Source: Fervidicoccaceae archaeon (lineage in GTDB: Archaea > Thermoproteota > Thermoprotei_A > Sulfolobales > Fervidicoccaceae). From it: a stretch of DNA of 64,000 nt. The translations under genes and the position numbers were made by a program. The stretch spans positions 124,001-188,000 of the forward strand of contig JAVYOA010000002.1 of NCBI GenBank assembly GCA_038734945.1. Reading direction: 5' to 3'. Numbering within the stretch: the first letter of the stretch is position 1; every line of letters begins with the position of its first letter. Of this stretch, positions 9,419 through 18,374 are shown one piece after another. Under the pieces are notes generated by a model. That model saw only the letters and a program-made list of their open reading frames with translations. It ran no database searches and was not told where the DNA came from.

Positions 9419-9925
9419 CTAATCTTGAAGTACCTGCTTAGTAGCGAGTCTCAAGCTTGTCATTCTTTTCTGCAGTGTGCTCACTGCATTCGTAACAGCC
9501 TCAGGTCTTGGAGGACAGCCGGGAATGTAGACTTCAATGGGCAAGATCTCCCTAGGTCTAACAATGTTATAGCTATTGAAAAATATTCCCCCATCAATGG
9601 CACAAGCTCCCATGGCAACAACGAACTTTGGAGAAGGCATTTGTTCATAAACTACCTTCAAAGCTTTTGCCATTTTTCTGGTAATAGTTCCCTCTATAAT
9701 GATAGAATTAGTGTTTCTCACATGAGTAAATGGCAGCGAGCCTAGCCTCTCAGTATCTAGCCTTGGGCCGTAACTGGCAGCGAACTCGCAGCCGCAGCAT
9801 GATGTAGTGAAGTGAACAGGCCATATGCTGTATTTTGTTGCCCACTCTATAATCGGAGAGGCAGGCTTCAACAGAGGCTTTGTTATTCTTTTTATTGTTC
9901 TTTCCAGCGATGATAGGAGAGCCAT
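9419..9925 (-). CDS. nuoB: NADH-quinone oxidoreductase subunit B, cluster N2 carrier
   Basis: About 168 residues of the NuoB family, which holds the terminal [4Fe-4S] cluster N2. All ligands are visible: the adjacent pair in SCCGCEFAA (about residues 43-46), the cysteine of MGACAIDGG and that of PGCPPRPEA. It transfers electrons from NuoI to quinone. The start is uncertain: I took the ATG at 9925 preceded by GGGAT at five bases; GTG 9943 and ATG 9937, overlapping the nuoA stop, are also in frame. Confidence 0.93.
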   Translation of the reverse strand: MALLSSLERTIKRITKPLLKPASPIIEWATKYSIWPVHFTTSCCGCEFAASYGPRLDTERLGSLPFTHVRNTNSIIIEGTITRKMAKALKVVYEQMPSPKFVVAMGACAIDGGIFFNSYNIVRPREILPIEVYIPGCPPRPEAVTNAVSTLQKRMTSLRLATKQVLQD

Positions 9926-9927
9926 TT

Positions 9928-10299
9928 TCAATCCCATAACCACTCATCGATTTTTTCAGACAGCTTGAGAGAGAAGAACAGAAAAGGTATAGATAGAACT
10001 ACAACTGCCAGCAGAAAAGAGAGGAAATTCCAGGCATATAGCTTTGCTGCCGGAGATAAAAGCAGAAGTATCAAGACTATTGGCTCAAAGGATGCAAAAA
10101 TTATGAAGAATCCAAGATATTGGAGGCCAAGCTTGACACGGGCATCATATTTTGGAATGTTTCCAGCATCGAATCTCGAAGTCTTTATTTCTCCTCCATT
10201 CTTCTTCAAAGCAAAGTAGAAGATACCTATAACTACAAGAAGGAGAAGCGTGATGAAAGCAGGAACTATGCCGAACGAGTATGCTGAGGTTATATTCAA
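9928..10299 (-). CDS. nuoA: NADH-quinone oxidoreductase subunit A
   Basis: First gene of the complex I operon. It encodes 123 residues with three membrane helices and the NuoA loop RFDAGNIPKYDARVKLGLQY between helices one and two (about residues 42-61); in most homologues a cysteine or similar small residue sits in this loop, here a plain KY/AR stretch. The TTG at 10299 follows GGGTG at six bases. A TATA box about 40 bases upstream (10339-10346) gives a short leader. Confidence 0.88.
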   Translation of the reverse strand: MNITSAYSFGIVPAFITLLLLVVIGIFYFALKKNGGEIKTSRFDAGNIPKYDARVKLGLQYLGFFIIFASFEPIVLILLLLSPAAKLYAWNFLSFLLAVVVLSIPFLFFSLKLSEKIDEWLWD

Positions 10300-10338
10300 A
10301 CCTCACACCCAACGGCTGAATTATGATTAAAAAAGGCG

Positions 10339-10346
10339 TATATAAG
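10339..10346 (-). promoter_or_regulatory. TATA box of the nuo operon
   Basis: CTTATATA on the minus strand, in an AT-rich gap of about 120 bases between EF-2 and nuoA. Transcription would start roughly 26 bases downstream, near 10313, leaving a leader of about 15 bases that contains the GGGTG ribosome binding site. No other good TATA element was seen inside the operon, so the 11 nuo genes are probably one transcript. Confidence 0.6.
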
Positions 10347-10417
10347 TATTTTTAATATCGAAATCTATTTATAATTAAAAATTTAAAAAATTATTTCTTT
10401 AATTTATCAAATAGTTT

Positions 10418-12628
10418 TTATGGAGAGAGGAAATCAGAGACCTTTGGAGGCTCTGGTGGGAGACCCTTCCTCTCTCTTATCTTTCTGACAATATCTGACA
10501 ATATGGAATCTGGAACTGGCGCCCATCTGCTGAATTCTAGTCCCCAAAATGCCTTTCCTACTGTAGCGCTTCTCAGCTCACTTGCCAAATCAAACGATTC
10601 AGCTACTGGAATTTCTGCTATTAGTCTTGTTAGATCCCCTGCTTCAGTGACGTTCAATATCTTGCCCCTCTTTTTCGTCAAGATCGCAGTTACATTGCCC
10701 AAATAGCTCATCGGCATTCTGATGTCTAGCTTCTGAATGGGCTCCAGTATGGTTGGCCTTGCTGAGAGCATTCCTGCAAATATGGCGTTTCTCACGGCAG
10801 GATATATTTGTGCTGGGCCTCTGTGAGCTGGATCTTCATGGATGACTGCATCATGAAGAACAACCTTCACTCCTCTAACAGGCTCTGCTGCCAGAGGTCC
10901 TTCCTTCATTGCTAGTCGGAAAGCTTGAAGAATTGTGTCCTTCACTTCTCTCAAGTACTGCAGACCAGTCGTCTTGTCTACAAATATGTTTATATTTTCA
11001 TCAACCAGCCAGATTCTCCTTGCTTCATCATAGTCCCATGATGCCTTGTCCCTCAATATCTTTGCTCTGTCTCTGAAATCCTGATCGTTTGTTACCTGTC
11101 CCTCCTGTATCAGCTTTATTGTTTCATCGTTCAGAGGCTCCACGCCTATGTAGAATTTGTTGTGCTTGTTTGGGCTCTTCCCTTCGAATACGTCACTAAC
11201 GCTCCTTATGCTCTCTCTATATACTATGACCGGTGGGGAAGTGGTTACTTCCACTCCGTAGTTGTCCTTGAGAAAGGTCAGAGCTATTTCCAGATGAAGG
11301 GGACCCATTCCAGAAAGCAGGTACTCTCCTGTTTCTTCATTTATCTTGACAACGAGGTTTGGATCCTCTATGCTTAACCTATGTAGGCTTTCGATGAGCT
11401 TTGGTAGATCCTTGGTGTTCTTCGGCTCTACAGCTACAGTCACAACAGGCTCACTAACGTAATGGAGTCTCTCAAATGGGGCCATCTCATCTTTAAATGC
11501 TATATCCACAACAGTTTCTCCTGCCCTTGCCTTATCTAGACCAAGGACGGCTAGAATGTTCCCAGCGCTTATGACATCGGCTACTTCTCGTGTTGGACCC
11601 ATGTACAGGCTAACCTGCAGAACTCTCTGCGGAATTTTAGAGTTCACGAGCCATACTTCTTTCCCGCTCTCCATTTTGCCAGAGAAAAGCCTTCCAGTTG
11701 CCACGAGCCCAGCATGGGGATCCACCCTCATATCGCTGATCAGCATAACTGTTGGGCCATTGACATCCGCTTCCAACATAGCTTTGCCCAGAGGAGAGCT
11801 CACATCCCCCTTCCAGATCTTTGGAATTCTGTACCTCTGCGCCTCCCTGGGATTTGGAACGAATTTTATAACCATATCCAACAAGGCCTCAGCTACGGGA
11901 ACTCTTCTGGAAAGCTCCTCTATTGCCTCCTTGCCTCTATTGTAAGCATCAATCACATCTGATAGCTTTAGGCCGGTTTTCATTGAAACGGGAATGGTGA
12001 ATCCCCATTTTTCCTTGGCAGAACCAAATGCCACCTGTCCCTTTGCTGGATCAAGGAGCCATTTGTCTCTGAATTCAGGCTCAGCTTGACTCATTATCAG
12101 CTTGTTTACCTCTCTAATTATTTCTACGAATCTCTGCTGAATCTGGTTTGGCGTGTATTTGAGTTCTTTTATCAGTCTATCAACCTTGTTGATGAACAGA
12201 AGAGGCCTAACCCTTTCCTCGAGAGCCTGTCTGAGAACTGTTTCTGTTTGCGTCATTATCCCCTCAACAGCATCCACTACTACTATTGCTCCATCGAGAA
12301 CTCTCAGGCTCCTGGTGACCTTCCCAGTAAAGTCAACGTGCCCTGGTGTATCTATAAGGTTTATGACATATGGTTTTCCATCCATCTCATGATACAAACT
12401 GACGTTTGCTGCCTTCACAGTTATGCCTCTTTTCTGCTCAACCTCAAGATAGTCTGTAGCAAGTGCCTCTCCTGCAACTTTCTGCGATATTATTCCAGCA
12501 GCTGCCAGCAAGGTATCAGAAGTTGTTGTCTTCCCATGATCCACATGTGCTATAATACCAATGTTCCTTACCTGCTCAAGATTTGACATCATCTTGAGTA
12601 TATCGGGCACCATTTTGTATTTTACCAT
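10418..12628 (-). CDS. fusA: Translation elongation factor 2 (aEF-2)
   Basis: A 736-residue GTPase that moves tRNA and mRNA through the ribosome after peptide bond formation. The G domain starts with [11 protein letters not shown] (about residues 24-34), followed by the DTPGHVDF and NKVDR motifs. The C-terminal loop [17 protein letters not shown] contains the histidine modified to diphthamide in archaea and eukaryotes. The ATG at 12628 gives the usual archaeal beginning (MVKYK...) and has GGGTGAT seven bases upstream; a GTG at 12640 is upstream in frame but lacks a site. It lies alone between two operons. Confidence 0.97.
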   Translation of the reverse strand: MVKYKMVPDILKMMSNLEQVRNIGIIAHVDHGKTTTSDTLLAAAGIISQKVAGEALATDYLEVEQKRGITVKAANVSLYHEMDGKPYVINLIDTPGHVDFTGKVTRSLRVLDGAIVVVDAVEGIMTQTETVLRQALEERVRPLLFINKVDRLIKELKYTPNQIQQRFVEIIREVNKLIMSQAEPEFRDKWLLDPAKGQVAFGSAKEKWGFTIPVSMKTGLKLSDVIDAYNRGKEAIEELSRRVPVAEALLDMVIKFVPNPREAQRYRIPKIWKGDVSSPLGKAMLEADVNGPTVMLISDMRVDPHAGLVATGRLFSGKMESGKEVWLVNSKIPQRVLQVSLYMGPTREVADVISAGNILAVLGLDKARAGETVVDIAFKDEMAPFERLHYVSEPVVTVAVEPKNTKDLPKLIESLHRLSIEDPNLVVKINEETGEYLLSGMGPLHLEIALTFLKDNYGVEVTTSPPVIVYRESIRSVSDVFEGKSPNKHNKFYIGVEPLNDETIKLIQEGQVTNDQDFRDRAKILRDKASWDYDEARRIWLVDENINIFVDKTTGLQYLREVKDTILQAFRLAMKEGPLAAEPVRGVKVVLHDAVIHEDPAHRGPAQIYPAVRNAIFAGMLSARPTILEPIQKLDIRMPMSYLGNVTAILTKKRGKILNVTEAGDLTRLIAEIPVAESFDLASELRSATVGKAFWGLEFSRWAPVPDSILSDIVRKIRERKGLPPEPPKVSDFLSP

Positions 12629-12791
12629 TGTCTTTATCACCCATGCTCAATTGGGCTCAGCAAACTCTCATGAGCTATTTATTTAGCTCAATGCTAAGCA
12701 TTTATTTTAAAAAGATTATAAAGTATTTTTTCAAAGCTAATTCTTGAACTTATCAAAGAATTGCCTCGGCCCAAATTTATTGGATATTGGA

Positions 12792-13847
12792 TCAATGAGA
12801 TTTCTCCGAAGCACGCTTGGAAAGAGATTTGCGAATCTCGGAAATAAGCTTCTGGGCTTCATTTTTGCTCAATCCTTTCTCCAGCGCAAATATTAGGAAG
12901 TCCCTGTGACCCGCTCTCCTTGTTTTCACTATATCCTCAACAACGCTTGCAATCAATTCTTTCGATATATCATCCAGACTGCTTCTAAATTTCAAGATTA
13001 TTCTTGTTTCTTCTTTCTTTGGTGAAACTACTATGGAGACATCGCTTCCAATTCTAAGAAGAAGATCTGCTACTTCTTTCTCATAGCTGCTGACAAAGGT
13101 CATAGAAATAATGAGATGATCTAGATCAGCAAGTGTTGTTCTCTGAAGAGCCTTGAGTCTGGCTATCCTGAGCGACCTATCCTCAATCCCTTTTCCCATG
13201 CAATTTCTTACCCTCTCATAATCTATTAGTGAAGAAATTTTTCCTGCCAATTCGAATGTCTTAGAAGTAGCTCTGAAAAATCTCGAAGTATCTGCCAATA
13301 TTCCCATAAGGAGGAGAACAAGCGTCTTATGATTCCAAGCATTGGTTGGGAGGATCTGGGCGACTATTTCCGATGTTGATGTAGAGATTGAATCCCAATA
13401 GTAGCTGTTGACTAGTTGCTTGAGAGTGTTTGAAGAATGGTGATCTATTAGAAATGTATCCTCATTTTTCATGATGGCCTCCACTACTTCCTTTGGCAGC
13501 TGCGACTCGGATGCTGTATCTACAATAATAATTGAGGAGCTCTTCAAGAGGGATGCTTCCATCTCTATTCGATAGTTTTCTTCATTCAAATTAACTTGAC
13601 ATTTCTCTAGTGAATTAGAAGCATCGCTTGAAATGCCCATTGGAAAAAAGAGTAAAATTTCCTCACTGCTTTTCAAACCATTCATTTTAAAAAAACTCTT
13701 CAGAGCAATAGAAGATGCTATGGCGTCAAGATCAGCGCTTTTGTGAGTCAATATCACCAGGTTTCTGTTTCTCGTCGCCAAATCCTTCAGTTCTTTCTCC
13801 AGTACTGAGTTTATCTGAGAGCACCTCCAGTAATTTTTTTGCCTCAT
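12792..13847 (-). CDS. DHH-family phosphoesterase (RecJ/NrnA-like)
   Basis: A 351-residue protein with the N-terminal DHH fold: HKSADLDAIAS (H35, D39, D41), IVDTAS (108-113) and the DHH triad at 135-137. These residues bind the metal pair that hydrolyses phosphodiester bonds in nano-RNases, RecJ-type exonucleases and pyrophosphatases. The C-terminal third resembles a DHHA1-like substrate domain but lacks an obvious GGGH signature, so the substrate cannot be named. As annotated from the ATG at 13847 it overlaps the upstream DUF3194 gene by 116 bases, which is long; a strong GGAGGTG lies seven bases before an in-frame ATA at 13814, so the true start is uncertain. Last gene of the exosome/prefoldin cluster. 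Confidence 0.82.
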   Translation of the reverse strand: MRQKNYWRCSQINSVLEKELKDLATRNRNLVILTHKSADLDAIASSIALKSFFKMNGLKSSEEILLFFPMGISSDASNSLEKCQVNLNEENYRIEMEASLLKSSSIIIVDTASESQLPKEVVEAIMKNEDTFLIDHHSSNTLKQLVNSYYWDSISTSTSEIVAQILPTNAWNHKTLVLLLMGILADTSRFFRATSKTFELAGKISSLIDYERVRNCMGKGIEDRSLRIARLKALQRTTLADLDHLIISMTFVSSYEKEVADLLLRIGSDVSIVVSPKKEETRIILKFRSSLDDISKELIASVVEDIVKTRRAGHRDFLIFALEKGLSKNEAQKLISEIRKSLSKRASEKSH

Positions 13848-14058
13848 CCATTAAACCAGCAATTCTTTCCTCAGCAATAACGGATGGCTGTCTTTCCCTT
13901 ACATCTACTTCAATTTCCGCTTTTATTTCTCCCCTCAGTTCATCTATATCGAGGGAAAAAATTAAAGAGAGGTCCCCTCCCCTTCTTTTTTTCCTCTCCA
14001 GAGCTCTTCCATATTCATCAAGCGCTTTTTCAACTATTTCAGATGTTTTCTCTTTCAA
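13732..14058 (-). CDS. DUF3194 family protein next to prefoldin beta
   Basis: A 108-residue charged protein (KALDEYGRALERKKRRGG, then DIDELRGEIKAEIEVDV) resembling the archaeal DUF3194 family, whose genes commonly sit beside the prefoldin beta gene as here (20 bases downstream). No enzymatic motif is visible; the first half is helical and basic, the middle beta-rich. The TTG start at 14058 is supported only by a short GGT upstream. The last 25 residues are polar and overlap the DHH gene. Function unknown; a chaperone-related role is suggested only by position. Confidence 0.7.
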   Translation of the reverse strand: MKEKTSEIVEKALDEYGRALERKKRRGGDLSLIFSLDIDELRGEIKAEIEVDVRERQPSVIAEERIAGLMDEAKKLLEVLSDKLSTGERTEGFGDEKQKPGDIDSQKR

Positions 14059-14078
14059 GGTTCAATACCAGTGGGGAA

Positions 14079-14477
14079 TTATGAGCTGGAAGGACCAGCT
14101 CCTCTGCTCGTAGCTGTAGCAGCTCTCTGATAGTATTTTGTGAGTAATCCCTTCAATCTTTCCTGAAGAGCCCCTATTTGTTTCTTCAATTCTTCTTCAT
14201 CTTTCTTGTATTTCTCAACAATTAGCTCATCCGTGCTCTTTCTGTCCTCAAGCTCTTTGACCAGCTTTTCTCTGTCTTCCTCAAAAAGGATATTCCCCAC
14301 ATTTCTATAGACTTTTGAGCCCTGTGGTAGAGATTGAAGAGCTTCGAGAACTCTAGATATCTCCTTGACCTCATTCTCTAGCAATACCCTCTGATTTGTC
14401 AAAAGCGTGTATTTCTCCTGCAGTTCATCCAACTGTTGAGCTATCTGCTCAATTTCCGGGGGAACCTTCTCTGCCAT
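14079..14477 (-). CDS. pfdB: Prefoldin subunit beta
   Basis: A 132-residue protein of two long coiled coils joined by a beta hairpin, the classic beta-class prefoldin layout. The N-terminal coil spans about residues 8-45 (EIEQIAQQLDELQEKYTLL), the hairpin core is KVYRNVGNILFEEDREKL, and the second coil runs to about 115 before a flexible GAGPSSS tail. Four beta and two alpha subunits form a jellyfish-shaped complex that hands unfolded proteins to the thermosome. GGAGGT lies nine bases before the ATG. Confidence 0.95.
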   Translation of the reverse strand: MAEKVPPEIEQIAQQLDELQEKYTLLTNQRVLLENEVKEISRVLEALQSLPQGSKVYRNVGNILFEEDREKLVKELEDRKSTDELIVEKYKKDEEELKKQIGALQERLKGLLTKYYQRAATATSRGAGPSSS

Positions 14478-14585
14478 GATCCATAAACCTCCTTTCTAAA
14501 GCTCCTTCATGCCTTTTTCCCGGGAACTTAATATATCTTAGCATATTCTCTCTGTCTTCAACTTAGAAAATTTCCTTTTAGTTTC

Positions 14586-15422
14586 TCATTTGCTTTGTTC
14601 GTTGCTGTCTGGCCACTCTCCCTCTTCTTCTCTATTGAAGCCCTTTATCCCTTTTTCCTTCGATTCTATCATTTTTTTGGCTAATTCCGGATTGAGCCTG
14701 AAGTCCTCAGCCTTTTTCCCGGTAGAAGGGCCAAGAATCATGCCTTCTCCAGGCTTTATGTAAATTTCATGGGAGGATAGGTCGTGATTCGTCTGTCTCA
14801 TCTTCTCTATTAGAACAAACCTTCTTAGCAATCCCTTCGAGAGTATCTTTTTGAACCTTATAATTCCATCTGCTATGTGTTCCAATCCAAAGCCATAGGC
14901 AAGGTCTGTAGTTACAGCATATTGGGAAATCAAATAAGCAGTGACATCCCATTTGTTCAGTACTCTCTTCACATAGTAGCTCATTTTCCTAGCCATTGCT
15001 GGCCTATCGATCCAAAATGCGCTCATGCTATCGACAACTAGCCTCGTTCTCCCATAACCTAGTTTCTTCTTTGCCTCAATAACTTTGCTGATTAGCTCCT
15101 CAATATTCACTTCATTGAGGGTCCACTCGTCCTCCTTTGACTTCATTAGAGCATCAATTATTATTAATTTAGAGTCTTCTATTCCCTTCTTGAAATCCAT
15201 GTGAAATTGCCTTGCTTGAGCTATAATGCTCTCTCTGCTCTCCTCAGTTGTCACATATATGACTCTATCATTGCTCCTTATCCCTTCCCAAGCGAAGTGA
15301 AGGGAGAATATAGTCTTCCCAGTGCCTGGCTCACCTACAATTGAAATGAAAAAGCCTCTTGGAATGCCTCCCTCTATTAGCTCATCAAAGGATTTTATTC
15401 CTGTGCTTAGCCTCTCAATCAT
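14586..15422 (-). CDS. KaiC-like RecA-superfamily ATPase (single domain)
   Basis: A 278-residue protein with one KaiC/RadA-type ATPase domain: the lead-in LSTGIKSFDELIEGGIPRG, Walker A GEPGTGKT (residues 30-37), the catalytic-type glutamates after VIYVTTEESRESI, and Walker B LVVDSMSAFW. It lacks the helix-hairpin-helix and ssDNA motifs of RadA, so it is not the recombinase. Such archaeal KaiC-like proteins are thought to act in signalling or motility regulation, but the role of this one is unknown. The C-terminal tail of about 35 residues is highly charged. It lies between Pcc1 and prefoldin beta with gaps near 100 bases on each side, so it may have its own promoter. Confidence 0.85.
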   Translation of the reverse strand: MIERLSTGIKSFDELIEGGIPRGFFISIVGEPGTGKTIFSLHFAWEGIRSNDRVIYVTTEESRESIIAQARQFHMDFKKGIEDSKLIIIDALMKSKEDEWTLNEVNIEELISKVIEAKKKLGYGRTRLVVDSMSAFWIDRPAMARKMSYYVKRVLNKWDVTAYLISQYAVTTDLAYGFGLEHIADGIIRFKKILSKGLLRRFVLIEKMRQTNHDLSSHEIYIKPGEGMILGPSTGKKAEDFRLNPELAKKMIESKEKGIKGFNREEEGEWPDSNEQSK

Positions 15423-15519
15423 CTTTCTTCATGTCCCTTCTATGAGCTCCTTTAATTTTTTATTAAAATTTAAATTGTTGACCTAGATATTTTTGATGCC
15501 AAATGTGATTTTTCTTAGA

Positions 15520-15780
15520 TCATTCAGATATAGCCGTGGAGTCCAGAGAGACCTTGAGAAGGTACAGATATGAATTAATCAAGGCTCTGAATCCGCTATC
15601 TGTTGTGCTTTCTATTGTTAGCTCCAATGCATTTTCTCCGCTCTGGCTGATTATAACCTTTCCCCTCTTTTCATCGGCCTGTGATGCCTCTTCTGGCTTC
15701 AAGGACAAAAAGAGGCTGTGTATGAGCTTCGAATTGCTTGAATGAATTGTTAGATTAAGTACGTATTTATTTACTTTCAA
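15520..15780 (-). CDS. pcc1: KEOPS complex subunit Pcc1
   Basis: An 86-residue protein matching the Pcc1 family: two beta-rich halves and the C-terminal helix GFRALINSYLYLLKVS that mediates dimerisation. Pcc1 dimers hold two KEOPS complexes (Kae1, Bud32, Cgi121) together for synthesis of t6A37 in tRNA. Kae1 and Bud32 are encoded on the other strand at 20522-22170. I chose the TTG at 15780 because GGTGA lies five bases upstream; a GTG at 15789 would use that site as coding. It overlaps the end of the Brix gene. Confidence 0.85.
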   Translation of the reverse strand: MKVNKYVLNLTIHSSNSKLIHSLFLSLKPEEASQADEKRGKVIISQSGENALELTIESTTDSGFRALINSYLYLLKVSLDSTAISE

Positions 15781-16366
15781 TTTCTTCACCGAGCTCTAAT
15801 GTTCTTCTTGGAGAAGTTATTTTGTGATATTTTATTATGGGACCCATGTTTAAGTTTCCAGGTAACTGCTTGAACTTTATGATCTTCAGGGAGGAATTTA
15901 TGCTAATTTTTATATATTTTCCTTCAGGGGGAAGTGTTAACCCTGTTTGGAAAAGCTGATGAAGTGCAAGAATGAGTGCCCTAGTTTCCTCACTTGCTTC
16001 AGGTATTGAATCAACTATTATTTCCCTAATTTTCTCAGCCTCGATGCCGTGATGCCCTGCCTCGCGAGAAAGAGCGACTCCTTTCAGGAAAATTGTGTAT
16101 GTGTGAAGAATTTTTTTCGAAGCCGATGCTTGAGAAAGATCATAGAGCCTTATTATTGATGGATTTCCCCTCATTTCTCCAATTACAGCCAAGGTCTCAG
16201 AATTTTCTGCTAGTGCTTCCTCAACAAGCTCCTGAAAAGTCATCTTACCCCTATTAAGCCTCACAAGCCATGGAGCCAATGAAGTTAAGTCCTTCACAAA
16301 GCTACGCGTTCTGGGAGATGGCTCTCTGGAAGTAGTTATGAGTACCTTTTTCTTCACTTTCATCAT
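15767..16366 (-). CDS. Brix-domain ribosome biogenesis protein (Imp4-like)
   Basis: A 199-residue single-domain Brix protein. The N-terminus KKVLITTSREPSPRTRSFVKDL (given by its ends) and the following GKMTFQEL pattern are characteristic of archaeal Imp4-like proteins, which bind rRNA during ribosome assembly. The C-terminal part (TSPRRTLELGEEIESK) runs into the Pcc1 start. It lies in the exosome operon between eL43 and Pcc1, a common archaeal arrangement. No clear ribosome binding site was seen before the ATG pair at 16366. Confidence 0.88.
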   Translation of the reverse strand: MMKVKKKVLITTSREPSPRTRSFVKDLTSLAPWLVRLNRGKMTFQELVEEALAENSETLAVIGEMRGNPSIIRLYDLSQASASKKILHTYTIFLKGVALSREAGHHGIEAEKIREIIVDSIPEASEETRALILALHQLFQTGLTLPPEGKYIKISINSSLKIIKFKQLPGNLNMGPIIKYHKITSPRRTLELGEEIESK

Positions 16367-16406
16367 CTGTTGATAAAATCTGCTTGATTTTAGAAGTTGG
16401 GTTGTG

Positions 16407-16670
16407 CTAGCTTACTCTCTGCACTGTTTTTGGGAAGAGCTTGTTCAGACCGCTTCTTGGAACGTATGACCCCCCGGCCCATACCGAACCGCACTTCTTG
16501 CACTTCCATATTCCAACACTTATCCTCACAACCTTACCAGTAATCCCGCAGAAGGGGCATGTGTGTTCAGCATATCTCTTTTCCATAATTTCTTTGTACT
16601 GCTTCCTTAGAGTTGAACCGTATCTAGGACCAAATTTTCCCGCAATGCCAACCAATTTAGTTCTGCCCAT
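16407..16670 (-). CDS. rpl37ae: Ribosomal protein eL43 (L37Ae)
   Basis: An 87-residue zinc-ribbon ribosomal protein. The N-terminus MGRTKLVGIAGKFGPRYG is typical, and two CxxC pairs (cysteines 38, 41, 57 and 60; CPFC and CKKC) bind zinc. It contacts 23S rRNA in the large subunit. The ATG at 16670 follows GGTG at six bases; a GTG three codons upstream is in frame but would extend past the conserved N-terminus. It follows rrp42 in the exosome operon. Confidence 0.96.
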   Translation of the reverse strand: MGRTKLVGIAGKFGPRYGSTLRKQYKEIMEKRYAEHTCPFCGITGKVVRISVGIWKCKKCGSVWAGGSYVPRSGLNKLFPKTVQRVS

Positions 16671-16744
16671 CTCATACACCGTTCTCTGATTATTCTAATC
16701 CACCATCCATTAAACGAGTTAAAAACTGGGTTTATTAAGCTGAT

Positions 16745-17632
16745 CTATGCTGATTCTCTTTGAAGTGTGTCCTCAATGCTTTCTTTTCTTTCATCTTGAG
16801 GTTTTTTGTCTGACAGAGCTCTTTCTATTTCCTGTAAATATTTCTGTGCTACTTTCCAAGCTAGATCAATCATAGCATCAATATCTCTCTCATCTAGGGA
16901 ACCTGTTCCCATTTTCTGCATTCCTGCTATTACTCCTTCTTCCGTAAAGGATACGGAGAGCCTGGCATCTGATACGTATTCTTCCTCCTCAGTTGGATCA
17001 GCTACATAGTAGCTTCCAATTTTAGCAATTGTAGCAGTTATCACTTTTTTTGTTAGTTTCAGGTTGCCTCTATATCCTTCCTTTTTTGTCAAAAAGCCCA
17101 AATCGCCTATCTCATAGTTTGGTATCTTTGCTCTGGATAGAGCCACCAGAGTAGCTATTGCTGAGGCATCTATCAAGTTTCCCGAATGATTCAGGACATA
17201 TATGTCATTCCAGACAACAAGCACTTTCTGTCCTGGCAATATTGCAAGGTCCTTGAGATCAATCGCCTTTGTCTCTCTGTAAGATCTGTCTATTATCCTT
17301 GCCAGCTCATAAGCGTTTTCATCAGGCGGCCCTGGCTCAAAGAGGGGGGAGGCAAGAGGGACAAATTCTGCATTTATCATAAGAACTCCCTCATCTGGCT
17401 GATCCGGATAAGGACTTCCGGGCTCCATTTTTATGCCAACAAGAACAACGGTATCTCCGAGATTGACGAGAGCTGAACCATCGCTTTTTTCTATATAGTC
17501 TGGAACTATGGAAATTCTTCTTATGTCATCCAATCCTCTTCCATCAGCTCGTTTCCCAACTTCCAGCAGCGAGAGTATTGTTTCTTTCTGTATCTTTGGT
17601 ACTAGAGGATATGTGCTAGGAGTAACGCTCAT
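16745..17632 (-). CDS. rrp42: Exosome complex subunit Rrp42
   Basis: A 295-residue RNase PH-fold protein, the structural partner of Rrp41. It begins with the Rrp42 pattern [16 protein letters not shown] and has [20 protein letters not shown] in the middle, but lacks the catalytic aspartate motif that Rrp41 carries. Three Rrp41-Rrp42 dimers form the ring of the archaeal exosome, which degrades RNA from the 3' end with phosphate and also adds A-rich tails. ATGA overlap with rrp41. The C-terminal 25 residues are acidic and basic and probably disordered. Confidence 0.96.
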   Translation of the reverse strand: MSVTPSTYPLVPKIQKETILSLLEVGKRADGRGLDDIRRISIVPDYIEKSDGSALVNLGDTVVLVGIKMEPGSPYPDQPDEGVLMINAEFVPLASPLFEPGPPDENAYELARIIDRSYRETKAIDLKDLAILPGQKVLVVWNDIYVLNHSGNLIDASAIATLVALSRAKIPNYEIGDLGFLTKKEGYRGNLKLTKKVITATIAKIGSYYVADPTEEEEYVSDARLSVSFTEEGVIAGMQKMGTGSLDERDIDAMIDLAWKVAQKYLQEIERALSDKKPQDERKESIEDTLQRESA

Positions 17633-18363
17633 GCGCTTTCAGCCTCCTTCTCTTCTTCAGTCATTCTAGCATAATTATCTCTGAGAGTCTGTTTTTGAAT
17701 GAGGTATATTTCCCTAATTGCCTTCGTAGCCATTCTCAAGGCTTCCTTGAACTCATCTCTCGTGAGAGAGCCGTTCAGCTGCAAAAGCACTATCTTTCCT
17801 AAATTGGGCATCATGGCTACAGGCATATCAGCCTCCCCTCCACTATCTTCAGCTTCATTTATATCCAGCACAAGTTTTCCATTCACTTTACCTACAGCGA
17901 CGCCTGCTATCAGATCCCTCATTGGTATTCCAGCATCAGCCAATGCTAAGCTAGCAGCAGTCAGACTAGTAGTCCTGGTCCCTCCATCAGCCTGTAGAAC
18001 CTCTATGAAGATATCGATTGTGGTCCTTGGATAGAGTTCGGTGAATATTGATGATTCTAGCGATTCCCTAATAACCTTTGATAGCTCAACCTCTCTCCTC
18101 GTGGGAGCAGGTGACTTCCTCTCTGTTGTGCTGAATGGAGCCATGTGATATCTTACCCTCAAAATAGCCCTGTCTGGAAGGGTCATGTGTCTGGGAAGAG
18201 CTTCTCTTGGACCGTATACAGCTGCTATGACTGTTGTCTTTCCATAGGATACAAGAGCTGAGCCCTGAGCATTCTTGAGAACTCCAACGCTCATTGAAAT
18301 TGGTCTCATTTGATCTGGTCTCCTTCCGTCGATTCTCAACCCGTCTTCATTTATTAGCTTCAT
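17629..18363 (-). CDS. rrp41: Exosome complex subunit Rrp41 (catalytic)
   Basis: A 244-residue RNase PH-fold protein carrying the active site of the archaeal exosome. Visible motifs are [16 protein letters not shown] at the start, the phosphate-binding region [21 protein letters not shown], and the acidic catalytic segment [20 protein letters not shown]. It phosphorolytically shortens RNA. It begins 11 bases after rrp4 and overlaps rrp42. A SBDS-rrp4-rrp41-rrp42 order is widely conserved in archaea. Confidence 0.97.
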   Translation of the reverse strand: MKLINEDGLRIDGRRPDQMRPISMSVGVLKNAQGSALVSYGKTTVIAAVYGPREALPRHMTLPDRAILRVRYHMAPFSTTERKSPAPTRREVELSKVIRESLESSIFTELYPRTTIDIFIEVLQADGGTRTTSLTAASLALADAGIPMRDLIAGVAVGKVNGKLVLDINEAEDSGGEADMPVAMMPNLGKIVLLQLNGSLTRDEFKEALRMATKAIREIYLIQKQTLRDNYARMTEEEKEAESA

Positions 18364-18374
18364 ATTTCCCTTAA

